Source: Cupriavidus basilensis
GTDB lineage: Bacteria; Pseudomonadota; Gammaproteobacteria; Burkholderiales; Burkholderiaceae
Direction of reading: 5' to 3'
NCBI RefSeq assembly: GCF_000832305.1
Contig: NZ_CP010536.1
Location: 496,001-560,000 of the forward strand
Length of the DNA stretch: 64,000 bases
Below the pieces are notes generated by a model, which searched no databases, had not been told where the DNA came from, and saw only the letters and a program-made list of their open reading frames with translations. The position numbers and the translations under genes are program-made. Positions 1 through 9,500 of this stretch are shown in pieces. The first letter of the stretch is position 1. The number at the start of each line of letters is the position of its first letter.

Positions 1-943
1 CGATGACGTTGCCCTGGCCGGTCGGGAAGAAGTGCACGACATAGCCCGACGCCGCGCACAGCGTGACCATTTCCGCCGCGGCCGAGGACGAGTCCATGAA
101 CCACAGGCCGGGACCGGTCGGCTCTTCGGCCTTGTCCAGCACGCCGTCCACGGTGCATTTCTTGCCAATTTTCTGGATATTGCCGAGCGCTTTCTCTTCG
201 ATCGTGGTCAGGCCGCCGGCGATATTGCCCTTGGTCGGCTGCGATTCGGACAGATCGGTGGTCTTCCAGCGGTCGATCATGCCCTGGTAGCGGTTGAACA
301 TCTTCATGAAGTCGTCGCGCACCTTGTCGTTGGCGCAGCGCGCGGCCACGATATGCTCGCCGCCGGTGAGCTCAGAGGTCTCGCCGAATACCAGCGTGGT
401 GCCCAGCGGATGCAGTTTGTCGAAGGCGTTGCCCACGGTCGGGTTGGCGCCGCAGCCGGAGGTGGTATCGGATTCGCCGCACTTGGTCGAGATCCACAGG
501 TCGCTGATCGGGCACTCCACGCGGTGCAGGCCGGTGGCGTACTGCACGAATTCCTTGGCGGCCTTGGAGGCTCGCATGATGGTGTCGTGGTCGCCGTGGC
601 CTTCGATGCCAAAGCCCACCACCGGCTTGCCGGTCTTGGCGATGCCGTCCACCACCTTCTTGGTCCAGCCATCCTCGATGCCGATCACCACCACGGCCGC
701 CACGTTGGGGTTGCTGCCCGCGCCAATCAGGGTGCGGAAGTGCAGGTCGAGGTCGGGGCCGAACTGCAGGCGGCCGTACGGGTGCGGGATCGCCATCGTG
801 CCCTTGATGGCGACGGCAACGGCTTCGGCAGCGGCGTTGGAGAGGTCGTCCAGCGGCAGGATGATGACGTGATTGCGCACGCCGACGCGGCCGTTGTCGC
901 GGCGATAGCCCCGGAAGGTGGTCTGGTTGTCGATGACGGACAT
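1..943 (-). CDS. UxaA-family dehydratase/lyase, large (catalytic) subunit, 3' end missing
   Basis: This partial gene starts at ATG 943 and runs off the left edge, giving about 314 visible residues. It begins [19 protein letters not shown] and contains [13 protein letters not shown] near residue 20 and a cysteine-containing stretch ([19 protein letters not shown]) near residue 155. These fit the C-terminal catalytic part of altronate/galactarate dehydratases and of sulfolactate sulfo-lyase beta (SuyB). Fused family members carry an N-terminal SAF domain; here that domain is a separate gene just upstream (986-1267), so the enzyme is split. It should eliminate water or sulfite from a hydroxy-acid substrate using a metal. 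The substrate cannot be read from sequence: altronate, galactarate or sulfolactate are all possible. The family call is firm, the substrate open. Confidence 0.8.
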   Translation of the reverse strand, partial: MSVIDNQTTFRGYRRDNGRVGVRNHVIILPLDDLSNAAAEAVAVAIKGTMAIPHPYGRLQFGPDLDLHFRTLIGAGSNPNVAAVVVIGIEDGWTKKVVDGIAKTGKPVVGFGIEGHGDHDTIMRASKAAKEFVQYATGLHRVECPISDLWISTKCGESDTTSGCGANPTVGNAFDKLHPLGTTLVFGETSELTGGEHIVAARCANDKVRDDFMKMFNRYQGMIDRWKTTDLSESQPTKGNIAGGLTTIEEKALGNIQKIGKKCTVDGVLDKAEEPTGPGLWFMDSSSAAAEMVTLCAASGYVVHFFPTGQGNVI

Positions 944-985
944 GGATGTTTTCTCGGTATGTGGTTTTGGGGGACGGGGCGCGGC

Positions 986-1267
986 TTACCAGCGCTTGGT
1001 CTTGATGTTGTGGACGTGGGCGTGGTCGCCGGCCGTGATGGGCGCAACCACCTTGCCGATGTCGATGCCGTACTTGAAGACGGTCTGGCCCACTTCCATG
1101 TCGCGCAGCGCGACCTTGTGGCCAATCGGAATGGGCTGCTTGGCAACCACCGTGATGACCTTGTCCTCGTCCATGATCCAGGCGTTCAGCTCGGTCCCGG
1201 CCTCGATCCCCTCGACCACCGCTACGGCGACCGTGTCTTTTGCATCGTGCAGCACTACGTGAATCAT
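986..1267 (-). CDS. UxaA-family small subunit (SAF domain)
   Basis: A 93-residue protein starting MIHVVLHDAKDTVAVAVV and ending HVHNIKTKRW. It matches the short SAF-type N-terminal domain of UxaA/GarD/SuyA proteins, which assists substrate binding in the two-part enzyme. ATG 1267 is chosen over an upstream in-frame start because a strong ribosome-binding site (GGAGGAGCA) lies directly before it. The large subunit follows after 42 bases on the same strand, so the two are probably one transcript. The divergent GntR gene at 1427 is the likely regulator. A SuyA or altronate-dehydratase small-subunit identity is equally possible. Confidence 0.8.
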   Translation of the reverse strand: MIHVVLHDAKDTVAVAVVEGIEAGTELNAWIMDEDKVITVVAKQPIPIGHKVALRDMEVGQTVFKYGIDIGKVVAPITAGDHAHVHNIKTKRW

Positions 1268-1366
1268 TGCTCCTCCTTGGTTTTTGTTACGGCGCAGCAT
1301 GCGGTGAGCGGCAACCGATGGAACAAAGGATAGGTTCTCAATTCATTTGTGTCAACTATGTCATAT

Positions 1367-1384
1367 GTATGAGTTGTATGAGTT
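1367..1384. promoter_or_regulatory. Tandem 9-bp direct repeat, candidate GntR operator
   Basis: GTATGAGTT occurs twice back to back, perfectly, in the AT-richer gap between the divergent UxaA genes and the GntR regulator. A perfect tandem repeat in a divergent regulatory gap is a reasonable operator candidate. GntR/HutC proteins more often bind inverted repeats, so the assignment is inferred from position only. Confidence 0.4.
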
Positions 1385-1426
1385 AATCTCTGGTACATTC
1401 CAACTATCCAAAGAAAGCATCAAGCC

Positions 1427-2179
1427 ATGAGCAACCTACGAGATATCCCCGCGCCCGGTGGCGTCCTCTACAAGGACGTGAAACGGCATGCATTGCAGGC
1501 GCTGGCCGATGGCGAATGGAAACCCGGCGAGGCGATACCGTCGGAGAAGAAGCTGGTCGAACGCTTCGGCGTGTCGATCGGCACGCTGCGCAAGGCCATC
1601 GACGAACTGGTGGCGGAAAACCTGCTGATCCGGCACCAGGGGCGGGGCACCTTCGTGGCCACGCACCGGCGCGACGATCATTTCTTCCGCTTCTTCAAGG
1701 TGGCCCACCTCGACGGCCATCGCGGCTACCCGACCGTGGAGCTGGAGTCGTTCCGCAAGATCAAGGCCGACAAGAGTGTGTGCACGCTGCTTGGGCTGGA
1801 GGCCGGCGCGCGCGCGTTTCAGCTAACCAACGTGCTGTCGCTGGATGAGCGGCCGGTGATGATCGACGACATCGTGCTGCCGGAGCGGCTGTTTGCCGGG
1901 CTGACCGAGGCGCAGTTACGCGGCCGGCCCAACACCTTGTACAACTTTTACCAGGAAGCGTTTGGCGTCAACGTGATCCAGACCGAGGAGCGGTTGCGCT
2001 CGGTGCTGGCCACGGAGCGGGAGCAGGCATTGCTCGGCGTGGAGCCGGGCGCGCCGCTGATGCGCATTCACCGCGTGGCGTTTTCCTACCACCGGCAGCC
2101 GGTGGAGTGGCGGGTGTCGACGTTGAACACGGAGGAGCACGAGTTCATCGTGTCGCAGATGCCGAAGGAAGAGAGCTGA
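1427..2179 (+). CDS. GntR-family regulator with UTRA domain
   Basis: A 250-residue regulator. Residues about 12-80 form the GntR winged helix-turn-helix, visible as PGEAIPSEKKLVERFGVS followed by TLRKAIDELVAENLL and the wing HQGRGTFVA. Residues about 95-240 resemble the UTRA effector domain of the HutC subfamily, with RLRSVLATEREQALLGVEPG near the end. It is divergent from the UxaA subunit genes, 159 bases away, so it most likely represses them until a sugar acid or related metabolite binds. The ribosome-binding site is weak (AAAGAAAG). The effector is not predictable. Confidence 0.88.
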   Translation: MSNLRDIPAPGGVLYKDVKRHALQALADGEWKPGEAIPSEKKLVERFGVSIGTLRKAIDELVAENLLIRHQGRGTFVATHRRDDHFFRFFKVAHLDGHRGYPTVELESFRKIKADKSVCTLLGLEAGARAFQLTNVLSLDERPVMIDDIVLPERLFAGLTEAQLRGRPNTLYNFYQEAFGVNVIQTEERLRSVLATEREQALLGVEPGAPLMRIHRVAFSYHRQPVEWRVSTLNTEEHEFIVSQMPKEES

Positions 2180-2242
2180 TTGGCGGTACGCCGCGCGGTA
2201 TGGCTGTAACTGCTTAACCTCGGAGCCAGCTTCGAAGGCGGT

Positions 2243-2276
2243 TTGCTCCCTCTTGCGCTTGTGCGAGAGGGAGCAA
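2243..2276. terminator. Hairpin between convergent genes (REP-like)
   Basis: An 11-bp perfect stem (TTGCTCCCTCT / AGAGGGAGCAA) with a 12-base loop lies between the 3' ends of the GntR gene and the phosphoesterase gene. There is no clear U-tract, so it may be a REP-type palindrome acting as a bidirectional transcription barrier rather than a classical terminator. Confidence 0.5.
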
Positions 2277-2348
2277 CTGCCTTCGTCATTGCAGGCGGCC
2301 TTGGCCTATCCTCCGGCTTCGGCTAATGCCTCGGGCCTTCATCCGCGC

Positions 2349-4487
2349 TCAGTGCGGCATGGCCGTGAAGTCCAGCGCGTTGGTCAGGTCGCCCATGGCC
2401 TTGCCCTTGTTGGCGAGCAGGGCGGTATCGCGTTGCTGCAGGCCCGGCAGGGTCGGCAGGACAAAGCGGCGGGTGATGAAGCGCAGCGCCGAGGCCGTGT
2501 CGTATTGCGTGTGGTCGATAAAGCCCTTCTTCGCATACGGCGACACCAGGATCGCCGGGATGCGCGTGCCCGGGCCCCAGCGGTCGCCGGTGGGCACCTG
2601 CGCGTGGTCGTAGAAACCGCCGTTTTCGTCGTAGGTGACGAGGATCAGCATGTTCTTCCACTGCGGGCTCTGCTGGAGCTGCGCGATCACGCTGGCGATA
2701 TGCTTGTCGCCGTCGGCCACGCTTGCGTAGCCGGGGTGCTGGTTCAGGTTGCCCTGCGGCTTGTAGAAGGTGACCGCAGGCAGGTTGCCGGCGGCGGCGT
2801 CCTGCAGGAACTGGCTGTCGAAGTCCTTCAGGTGCGCGCTGCGGTTGGCGGCCTGGGTGACCGGGTCGAAGTTGGCGTAGTAGTTGAACGGCTGGTGGTG
2901 CGCCTGGAAGTTGGGCACGGTGTTGTTGTAGATGGCGGTCGGGTCCTGCGTGGCCTTGGCCCAGGCACCGGCGTACCAGGCCCAGCTCACGCCGCGCGCG
3001 TTCAGCAGGTCGCCGATGGTGGCCTGGGTCTGCGGCGGCAGCGTGGTCGCCTTGGTGGGGTCGGCGTAGAGGCCCGTGGCATCGGTGGCGGCGGGCTTGT
3101 TGCCGCTCGGCTGGTAGTCCGGCTGCATGGTGTTGACCGCGTAGAACATGCCGCTGGCGTCCTTGGGCGTCAGCGTGCTGTCGTTCTGGTACACCGCCTT
3201 GCCGGAGAGGACCGAGGCGGGGTTGCCGGTGCCGGGGGTCAGGCGCACGAAGTTGCCGTTGGCGTCGACGTCGATCGCGGAGATCGAGGCCTTGGCCGGC
3301 GAGGTGGCCGCGTCGGCGTTCGGGTACTGCGGCGCGCAGGCGCAGATCAGGTACTGGTGGTTCAGGAACGAGCCACCAAAGGCACCCATGTAGAAATTGT
3401 CGGCCAGCACATATTGCTTGGCGAGCTGCCACATCTGCATCTGGCTGCCGTCGTAATAGCCCATCGACAGGCCGCCCGCGTCCGAGAACGCGGCGTACTT
3501 GTCGTTCTTCCCGCCGTTGATCTGCATCTGGTTGTTGTAGAAGCGGTGCACCAGATCGCGTGTGGTGACGGATTGCGAGATTTCCACGCCGCTGCCGTTG
3601 ACGCCGCCAGACGCGAGCGGGGTGTCGATCTGGAACGGCTTGTTCGCCCAGTTGGCGGTGCTGGCCTGCGGCAGCTGCACGGCTTGCCCTGCCGCGGTGA
3701 GCCCGCCCCAGGTCGGCGGCAGCACCGGCAGCACGGAGCCGTCGAAGTCCTTCTGCGGCTCGACGGTGCCGGTCGAGGCGGGGTTCACGCCGGGAATGCC
3801 GTTGGCGCCCGGGAACAGGCCGTAGAGATTGTCGAAGCCGCGGTTCTCGGCATAGATCACCACCACGGTCTTGATGTTGTCGAGGGCGACCCGCTTGGCG
3901 ACGCCGTCGCGCAGCGCGTGGGCGATGTCGCCGCCGCCGGCTACCGAGTCGGCGATCAGGTCGATGGTCTGATCGATCTCCGCCTGCAGGGTCGCCTTGA
4001 TGGCCTTGTCGGCTTCCTTGTTGTGGTCGGCCAGCAGCTTGTCCGCCGTCACGCCGATGCGTGCGGCCAGACGTGCCTCGGCCGCGGTGAGGTCGCCACC
4101 GTTGGACTCCATGAGCGCGACCAGTTCGGTCGTGATGGCGCTGATCACGCCGTTGGCGCTGGCCGGTGCGCGGAACACCAGCGGTCGGGTCACGGCTGCG
4201 TGGCCGCCGGTGTCATCGTTGCGGAAGGCGTCGCTGCCGATCTCGGCGGTGATCGCGCCCTGGCCGGTGAGCGTAAAGGCGCCGTTCTTGTCGGTGTAGG
4301 TGCTGGTCTCCGTGCTTTCGCACTTGCCATTGTTGTTGGCATCGATGCAGACCTTGGCGTGCTCGAAATAGCTGCCGGTCACCACGCCCGAGGTGGTGAG
4401 GGCAGCAGTGGAGTCGCTGCCGCCGCAGGCGGCCATGGTGGCGGCGGCTACCGCTGCGAGGGGATAAAGTCTTAAGGCTCGGCGCAT
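2349..4487 (-). CDS. AcpA/phospholipase C-type phosphoesterase lipoprotein
   Basis: A 712-residue exported lipoprotein. The signal peptide ends in a lipobox with Cys21 (TMAAC). Residues about 40-75 carry CIDANNNGKCESTETSTYTD followed by a GAFTLTG turn, which looks like a calcium-binding beta module. The phosphoesterase domain (acid phosphatase AcpA / bacterial phospholipase C family) starts near residue 205. Its metal-site motif is AENRGFDNLYG with Glu214 and Asn215; ENxxFD is the family hallmark. Later motifs include GGSFLNHQYLICAC and VTYDENGGFYDH. It should hydrolyse phosphate monoesters or phospholipid head groups in the envelope. AAAAGGATATTCC precedes the start. Acid phosphatase and phospholipase C cannot be separated by eye. 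Confidence 0.82.
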   Translation of the reverse strand: MRRALRLYPLAAVAAATMAACGGSDSTAALTTSGVVTGSYFEHAKVCIDANNNGKCESTETSTYTDKNGAFTLTGQGAITAEIGSDAFRNDDTGGHAAVTRPLVFRAPASANGVISAITTELVALMESNGGDLTAAEARLAARIGVTADKLLADHNKEADKAIKATLQAEIDQTIDLIADSVAGGGDIAHALRDGVAKRVALDNIKTVVVIYAENRGFDNLYGLFPGANGIPGVNPASTGTVEPQKDFDGSVLPVLPPTWGGLTAAGQAVQLPQASTANWANKPFQIDTPLASGGVNGSGVEISQSVTTRDLVHRFYNNQMQINGGKNDKYAAFSDAGGLSMGYYDGSQMQMWQLAKQYVLADNFYMGAFGGSFLNHQYLICACAPQYPNADAATSPAKASISAIDVDANGNFVRLTPGTGNPASVLSGKAVYQNDSTLTPKDASGMFYAVNTMQPDYQPSGNKPAATDATGLYADPTKATTLPPQTQATIGDLLNARGVSWAWYAGAWAKATQDPTAIYNNTVPNFQAHHQPFNYYANFDPVTQAANRSAHLKDFDSQFLQDAAAGNLPAVTFYKPQGNLNQHPGYASVADGDKHIASVIAQLQQSPQWKNMLILVTYDENGGFYDHAQVPTGDRWGPGTRIPAILVSPYAKKGFIDHTQYDTASALRFITRRFVLPTLPGLQQRDTALLANKGKAMGDLTNALDFTAMPH

Positions 4488-4876
4488 GGAATATCCTTTT
4501 TTCGTTATGTGTAAGGCGGTTTTTTTGGGACAGCCGCGCGATTCTCGCGCCGCTCCATGTCAGATTGATGATGGCGCCGGGACGAGAGAAAGATATCCGC
4601 CACGCATGACACGTCGCTGTCATGCACGCGTGCTAGTGTCCCGAATCACAAATTCGTTGAGTAAGTCGCCCGATAAGACGCACGATCCGTCGTCACGAAT
4701 GCTCGCAAGGCACCAGCCTTGCTGCGCTTCGCTCCTAGGCTCGCACGCCTTCTCGGGCAACTTATTTCTTCAACGAATTTCAGACTCAGGACAATAGCGT
4801 GGCGGCCCGTTCCTGAATTTCCTGTGCCTGGGCTGCCGCACCCATCCCGCCCGGGCCATTCCACTTCGCCGCACAG
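4488..4876. other. 389-bp divergent intergenic region
   Basis: The gap between the divergent phosphoesterase and peroxidase genes must hold both promoters. No protein-coding gene is supported in it. Most of the peroxidase-proximal half is taken by the 165-bp palindromic element at 4633-4797, leaving about 80 bases before the peroxidase start. Confidence 0.6.
4633..4797. repeat. MITE-like palindromic element with about 50-bp imperfect terminal inverted repeats
   Basis: The left arm (4633-4680) and the reverse complement of the right arm (4746-4797) align over about 50 bases. They share the core AAATTCGTTGA and the flanking pattern TGTCC-GA-TC, plus CCCGA-AAG-CG further in. A TA dinucleotide lies just outside each end (4634-4635 and 4795-4796), as expected for a TA target duplication. 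The centre has a short hairpin (AAGGC / GCCTT). There is no transposase, so this looks like a non-autonomous element, perhaps mobilised by an IS630/Tc1-type transposase. The family assignment is inference. Confidence 0.55.
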
Positions 4877-6229
4877 ATGCCACCGCGCTTTGTTCTGCCG
4901 CCAGTTTCTTCGCCGATCCGCCGCTTTGCCAACGGGGCCTTGCTGCTGTCTATCGCCCTGACCCTTGCGGGCTGTGGCAAGTCCGCACAGGAGGGCGTGG
5001 CCGCGGCCCCGGCCCCGGCATCCGCGCCGGCGGCCAGCCAGGACGGCGCGCCTTCGCGGCCAGCCTATGCCGACGCGTTCTACACCATGATGGCAACGCG
5101 CCGGCCGCAGGTGCCGGCCATGGCCGCGCTTGGCAAGGCGCTGTTCTTTGATCCCGCATTGTCTGCGTCCGGCCGGCTCGCGTGCGCAAGCTGCCACAGC
5201 CCGGAACACGCCTATGGGCCGGCCAACGACCTGTCGGTGCAACTGGGCGGCCCCGACATGCTGCGTGCCGGCGCGCGCGCGGCGCCGTCGCTGCGCTATG
5301 TGCAGAACGTGCCGCCGTTCTCCGAGCATTTCCACGAGAACGACGGCAACGACAGCGAAGACCAGGGCCCTACCGGCGGCCACAACTGGGACGGGCGGGC
5401 GTCTTCCACGCACGAGCAGGCCGGCATTCCCTTGCTGTCCCCGCATGAGATGGCGAACGCGGACGCGGCGGCGGTGGCCGCCAGGCTGCGCACCGGCAAG
5501 CATGCGCAGACCTTGCGCGAGGTGTTTGGCGCCGACATCCTGGAGCGCGACGAGGTAGCCTTCCAGGCCGCGCTGATGGCGCTCGAGGTGTTCCAGGAAA
5601 CGCCGTCCGAGTTCTATCCCTACAGCAGCAAGTACGATGCGTTCCTGCGCAGGCAGGTCAAGCTGAGCGAGCAGGAGGCGCGCGGCCTGCACCTGTTCAA
5701 CGATCCCGCCAAGGGCAACTGCGCGGCCTGCCACCCCAGCGCGATCAGCGCCGATGGCGTCTTTCCCGCCTTCAGCGATTTTGGCTTCATCGCGCTGGGC
5801 GTGCCGCGCAACCGCAAGCTGGCGGTCAATGCCGATCCGGCCTTCTTCGACATGGGCCTGTGCGGGCCGGATCGCACCGACCTGAAGGCGCGCGCCGAAT
5901 ACTGTGGCCTGTTCCGCACCCCCGGCCTGCGCAACGTGGCGCAACGCAAGACCTTTTTCCACAACGGCGCCTTTCATTCGCTAGAAGAGGTGTTGCGCTT
6001 CTACGTGCAACGGGACAGCAATCCCGGCAAGTGGTACCCGCGCAAGGCCGACGGCAGCATCGACAAGTTCGACGACCTGCCGGCGCGGTATCGTGACAAT
6101 GTCAATATGGAACCGCCGTTTGGCGGCGCGCCAGGCAGCAAGGCCGCGCTGTCGGAGGCGGAGATCCGCGACGTCATCGCGTTCCTGAAGACCCTCAACG
6201 ACGGCTACCGCTTGCCTGCAGCCCATTGA
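4877..6229 (+). CDS. Di-haem cytochrome c peroxidase (MauG/CcpA family) lipoprotein
   Basis: A 450-residue exported protein with a lipoprotein signal (LTLAGCGKSAQ). It has two c-type haem-binding motifs: CASCH at residues 103-107 and CAACH at 282-286. Two CxxCH sites about 180 residues apart, with LGKALFFDPALSASG before the first and FRTPGLRNVAQRKTFFHNG near residue 350, define the bacterial di-haem peroxidase/MauG family. It would reduce hydrogen peroxide with electrons from cytochromes, or oxidise a protein or organic substrate, in the periplasm. It is divergent from the phosphoesterase lipoprotein gene. The start is the first in-frame ATG giving a complete signal peptide. Confidence 0.88.
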   Translation: MPPRFVLPPVSSPIRRFANGALLLSIALTLAGCGKSAQEGVAAAPAPASAPAASQDGAPSRPAYADAFYTMMATRRPQVPAMAALGKALFFDPALSASGRLACASCHSPEHAYGPANDLSVQLGGPDMLRAGARAAPSLRYVQNVPPFSEHFHENDGNDSEDQGPTGGHNWDGRASSTHEQAGIPLLSPHEMANADAAAVAARLRTGKHAQTLREVFGADILERDEVAFQAALMALEVFQETPSEFYPYSSKYDAFLRRQVKLSEQEARGLHLFNDPAKGNCAACHPSAISADGVFPAFSDFGFIALGVPRNRKLAVNADPAFFDMGLCGPDRTDLKARAEYCGLFRTPGLRNVAQRKTFFHNGAFHSLEEVLRFYVQRDSNPGKWYPRKADGSIDKFDDLPARYRDNVNMEPPFGGAPGSKAALSEAEIRDVIAFLKTLNDGYRLPAAH

Positions 6230-6293
6230 GAGCCCTGGCGGCAGTGGCTGTCTGCCGGTACTGACGGGTTAGCACGCATTGGAGGGTGGGCAA

Positions 6294-6316
6294 GCGCCCG
6301 GCAGCGCGCCGGGCGC
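6294..6316 (+). terminator. Probable rho-independent terminator of the peroxidase gene
   Basis: A perfect 9-bp stem (GCGCCCGGC / GCCGGGCGC) with a 5-base loop lies 65 bases past the stop codon. A T-rich tract (TTTCCTTTTTTC) begins only about 10 bases after the stem, so the fit to a classical terminator is incomplete. Confidence 0.5.
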
Positions 6317-6355
6317 CTCGCAGGCCTTTCCTTTTTTCAATCCGTCCCCATTTCC

Positions 6356-6377
6356 TCCTGACACCGTTCTGTCAGGA
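6356..6377. repeat. 8-bp inverted repeat upstream of uvrA-like gene
   Basis: TCCTGACA and TGTCAGGA flank a 6-base spacer, a perfect dyad about 196 bases before the UvrA-like start. It could be an operator or a small RNA hairpin. It does not match the LexA consensus. Confidence 0.35.
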
Positions 6378-6572
6378 GATGTCAGCGCCACACGTCAGCG
6401 CGCGGCACGCTGCCGCCCTTCAGGATAGGATAGCGGCCTGACCGTACCAATACCGCGATTCGCGATGGCTTTCGCCGCGCTCCCGGGGCTCGTGTGCCCC
6501 GCCAGGCCTGTCTTCGCCAATCGCACGCCGCACGCAAGCCATCAGCTAGCCACGCCTTAAAGGACGCATCCC

Positions 6573-9500
6573 ATGTCATCCGGTGTCATCCGTATCCGCG
6601 GAGCCCGTCAGCACAATCTCAAGAATCTCGACCTCGATCTGCACACCGGCGAAATGACCGTGGTGACGGGGCCGTCGGGCTCGGGCAAATCGAGCCTGGT
6701 GTTCGATACGCTTTACGCCGAAGGGCAGCGGCGCTATGTCGAAACCTTCAGCGCCTACGCGCGCCAGTTCCTGGACCGCATGGACCGGCCGCAGGTGGAC
6801 CGGGTGGACGGCGTGCCGCCGGCCATCGCCATCGACCAGACCAACCCGGTGCGCAGTTCGCGCTCCACGGTCGGCACGATGACGGAGCTCAACGATCACT
6901 TGAAGCTGCTGTACGCGCGCGCCGCTGAGCTGTTCGACCGCCAGACCGCGCAGCCCGTGCGGCATGACTCGCCGGAGACCATCTACGCGGAGCTGCAAGC
7001 ACGTGCCGCCCAGGGTGATCCGCGCCTGGTGGTCACCTTTCCGGTGGAACTGCCGGAAACCACCACCGATGCCGAGATCGAGCAGTGGCTCTCCGTCAGC
7101 GGCTACACGCGTGTGCAGGCGCAGCGCGTGGTGGCTTCGCCCACCGGCCCGCGCAAGGTGCTGGACGTGGTGGCCGACCGCTTCCGCCTGGGCAATACCG
7201 AGAAGGTGCGGGTGCTGGAAGCCATCGAGGCCTCGCTCAAGCGCGGCAGCGGCCGGGTCAATGTCTACGTGACCGACGCGGCCAACGAGGGTGCGCAGGC
7301 GCAGGTGTGGCGGTTCTCGACCGGCCTGCACAGCCCGGAAAGCGATATCCGCTATGCCGATCCGCAGCCCGCGCTGTTCTCCTTCAACTCCGCCTACGGC
7401 GCCTGCGAGACTTGCCGCGGCTTCGGCCGCGTGATTGGCGTGGACCTCGGCCTGGTGATCCCGGACGAGCGCAAGACGCTGCGCGGCGGCGCCATCAAGC
7501 CGATGCAGACGCCGGCCTGGAAGGAGTGCCAGGACGACCTGATGCGCTACGCCGCCAAGGCGGGCATCCCGCGCGACGTGGCGTGGTCCAGCCTCACCCC
7601 GGCCGAGCGGGCCTGGGTCATCGACGGCTCGCCGGACTGGAACGGCAAGTGGAATACGCACTGGTATGGCGTCAAGCGCTTCTTCGACTACCTGGAGTCG
7701 AAGGCCTACAAGATGCATATCCGCGTGCTGCTGTCCAAGTACCGCAGCTATACGCCGTGCGAGACCTGCGGCGGCGCGCGGCTCAAGACGGAGGCGCTGC
7801 TGTGGCGCCTGGGCAGCAAGCCGGGTGCGGACGCCGTATGCGCGCCGCAGAAGCGCTTCGCGCCGCGCGGCGTGGACTGGGACCGCACGCAGCTCGAAGC
7901 GCTGCCGGGGCTGACCGTGCACGACCTGATGCTGATGCCGATCGAGCGCATCCGCAAGTTCTTCGACGAGCTAACGCTGCCGAGCCTGATGCTTGATGAT
8001 GCGCTCAAGCTGCTGCTGGCCGAGGTGCGCACGCGCCTGAAATACCTGTGCGACGTGGGCCTGGGCTACCTGACGCTGGACCGCCAGAGCCGCACGCTGT
8101 CCGGCGGCGAGGTGCAACGCATCAACCTCACCACCGCACTCGGCACCTCGCTGGTCAAGACGCTGTTCGTGCTGGACGAGCCCAGCATCGGCCTGCACCC
8201 GCGCGACCTGAACCGCATCGTCGAGGCCATGCATCGCCTGCGTGACGCCGGCAATACGCTGGTGGTGGTGGAGCACGATCCTTCGGTGATGCTCGCGGCA
8301 GACCGGCTCATCGACATGGGCCCAGGGCCGGGCGAGCGCGGCGGCAACATCATCTTTGACGGCACGCCCGCCGATATCCGCGGCTCGGGCACGCTCACCG
8401 GCGAATATCTTGCCGGCCATCGCCAGGTGACCGATCTCTCCCGCTGGACGCCGCGCGCGGTCGACGCCGCGACGCCGCGCATCGTGCTCGAAGGCGCCTC
8501 CGAGCACAATCTGCGCGACGTCACCGTGGAGATCCCGCTGCAGCGGCTGGTGTGCGTGACCGGCGTTTCCGGCTCGGGCAAGTCCACCTTGCTGCAGGAC
8601 GTGCTGTATCCCGCCATGGCGCGCCAGTTCGGCAAGTCCACGGATGCGCCCGGCGCCTTTCGCAGCCTGACGGGCGCGGAACAGGTGGCCGACGTGGTGT
8701 TCGTCGACCAGTCGCCCATCGGCAAGACCGCGCGCTCCAACCCTGCCAGCTATGTGGGGGCCTTCGACGAGATCCGCAAGCTGTTCGCCAAGGCGCCAAT
8801 GGCGCTGCAGCGCAGCTATACCGCCGGCATGTTCAGCTTTAACTCGGGCGACGGGCGCTGCCCCACCTGCGGCGGCTCGGGCTTCGAGCACGTCGAGATG
8901 CAGTTCCTCTCCGACGTCTACCTGCGCTGCCCGGATTGCGATGGACGGCGCTACCGCGCGGAAATCCTCGAAGTGAAGATCGAGCGCGCGCTGCCGGGCC
9001 AGCCGCCGCGCGCGCTCAGCGTGGCCGATGTGCTCGAGCTGACCGTGAGCGAGGCCGTGGCGTACTTTGCTGGCGACGCGGCGGTGCTGCGCGTGCTGCA
9101 GCCGATCGTCGACGTGGGCCTGGAGTATGTGAAGCTGGGCCAGCCGGTGCCGACATTGTCGGGGGGCGAGGCCCAGCGGCTGAAGCTGGCCGGCTACCTG
9201 GCCGAGACCGCGCAGGCGAGCAATACGCGCGTCAAGCCGATGCCGTACGAGTGCAAGCTGTTCATGTTCGACGAGCCCACCACCGGGCTGCACTTCGACG
9301 ACATCGCCAAGCTGATGCGCGCTTTCGGCAAGCTGCTCGATGGCGGCCACTCGCTGATCGTGATCGAGCACAACCTCGACGTGGTGCGCGCCGCCGACTG
9401 GATCATCGACCTCGGCCCAGAGGGCGGCGATGCCGGCGGTGAAGTGCTGTGCGTGGGCACGCCGGAAGACGTCAAGCGCTGCGCGCACTCGCATACCGGC

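Larger units (their letters stand above)
6230..6572. other. 343-bp intergenic region upstream of the double UvrA gene
   Basis: No gene is supported here. It holds a GC-rich hairpin followed by a T-rich stretch (likely terminator of the peroxidase gene) and a separate 8-bp inverted repeat at 6356-6377. I see no SOS box of the CTGT-N8-ACAG type. Confidence 0.6.

Noticed and set aside
2253..4475. 740-codon plus-strand open frame antisense to the phosphoesterase
   Set aside because: Val/Arg/Gly/His-rich shadow; the minus strand carries a lipoprotein signal and the ENxxFD motif.
6356..6377. LexA/SOS box upstream of the double UvrA
   Set aside because: The dyad is TCCTGACA-N6-TGTCAGGA, not CTGT-N8-ACAG, and is nearly 200 bases from the start.
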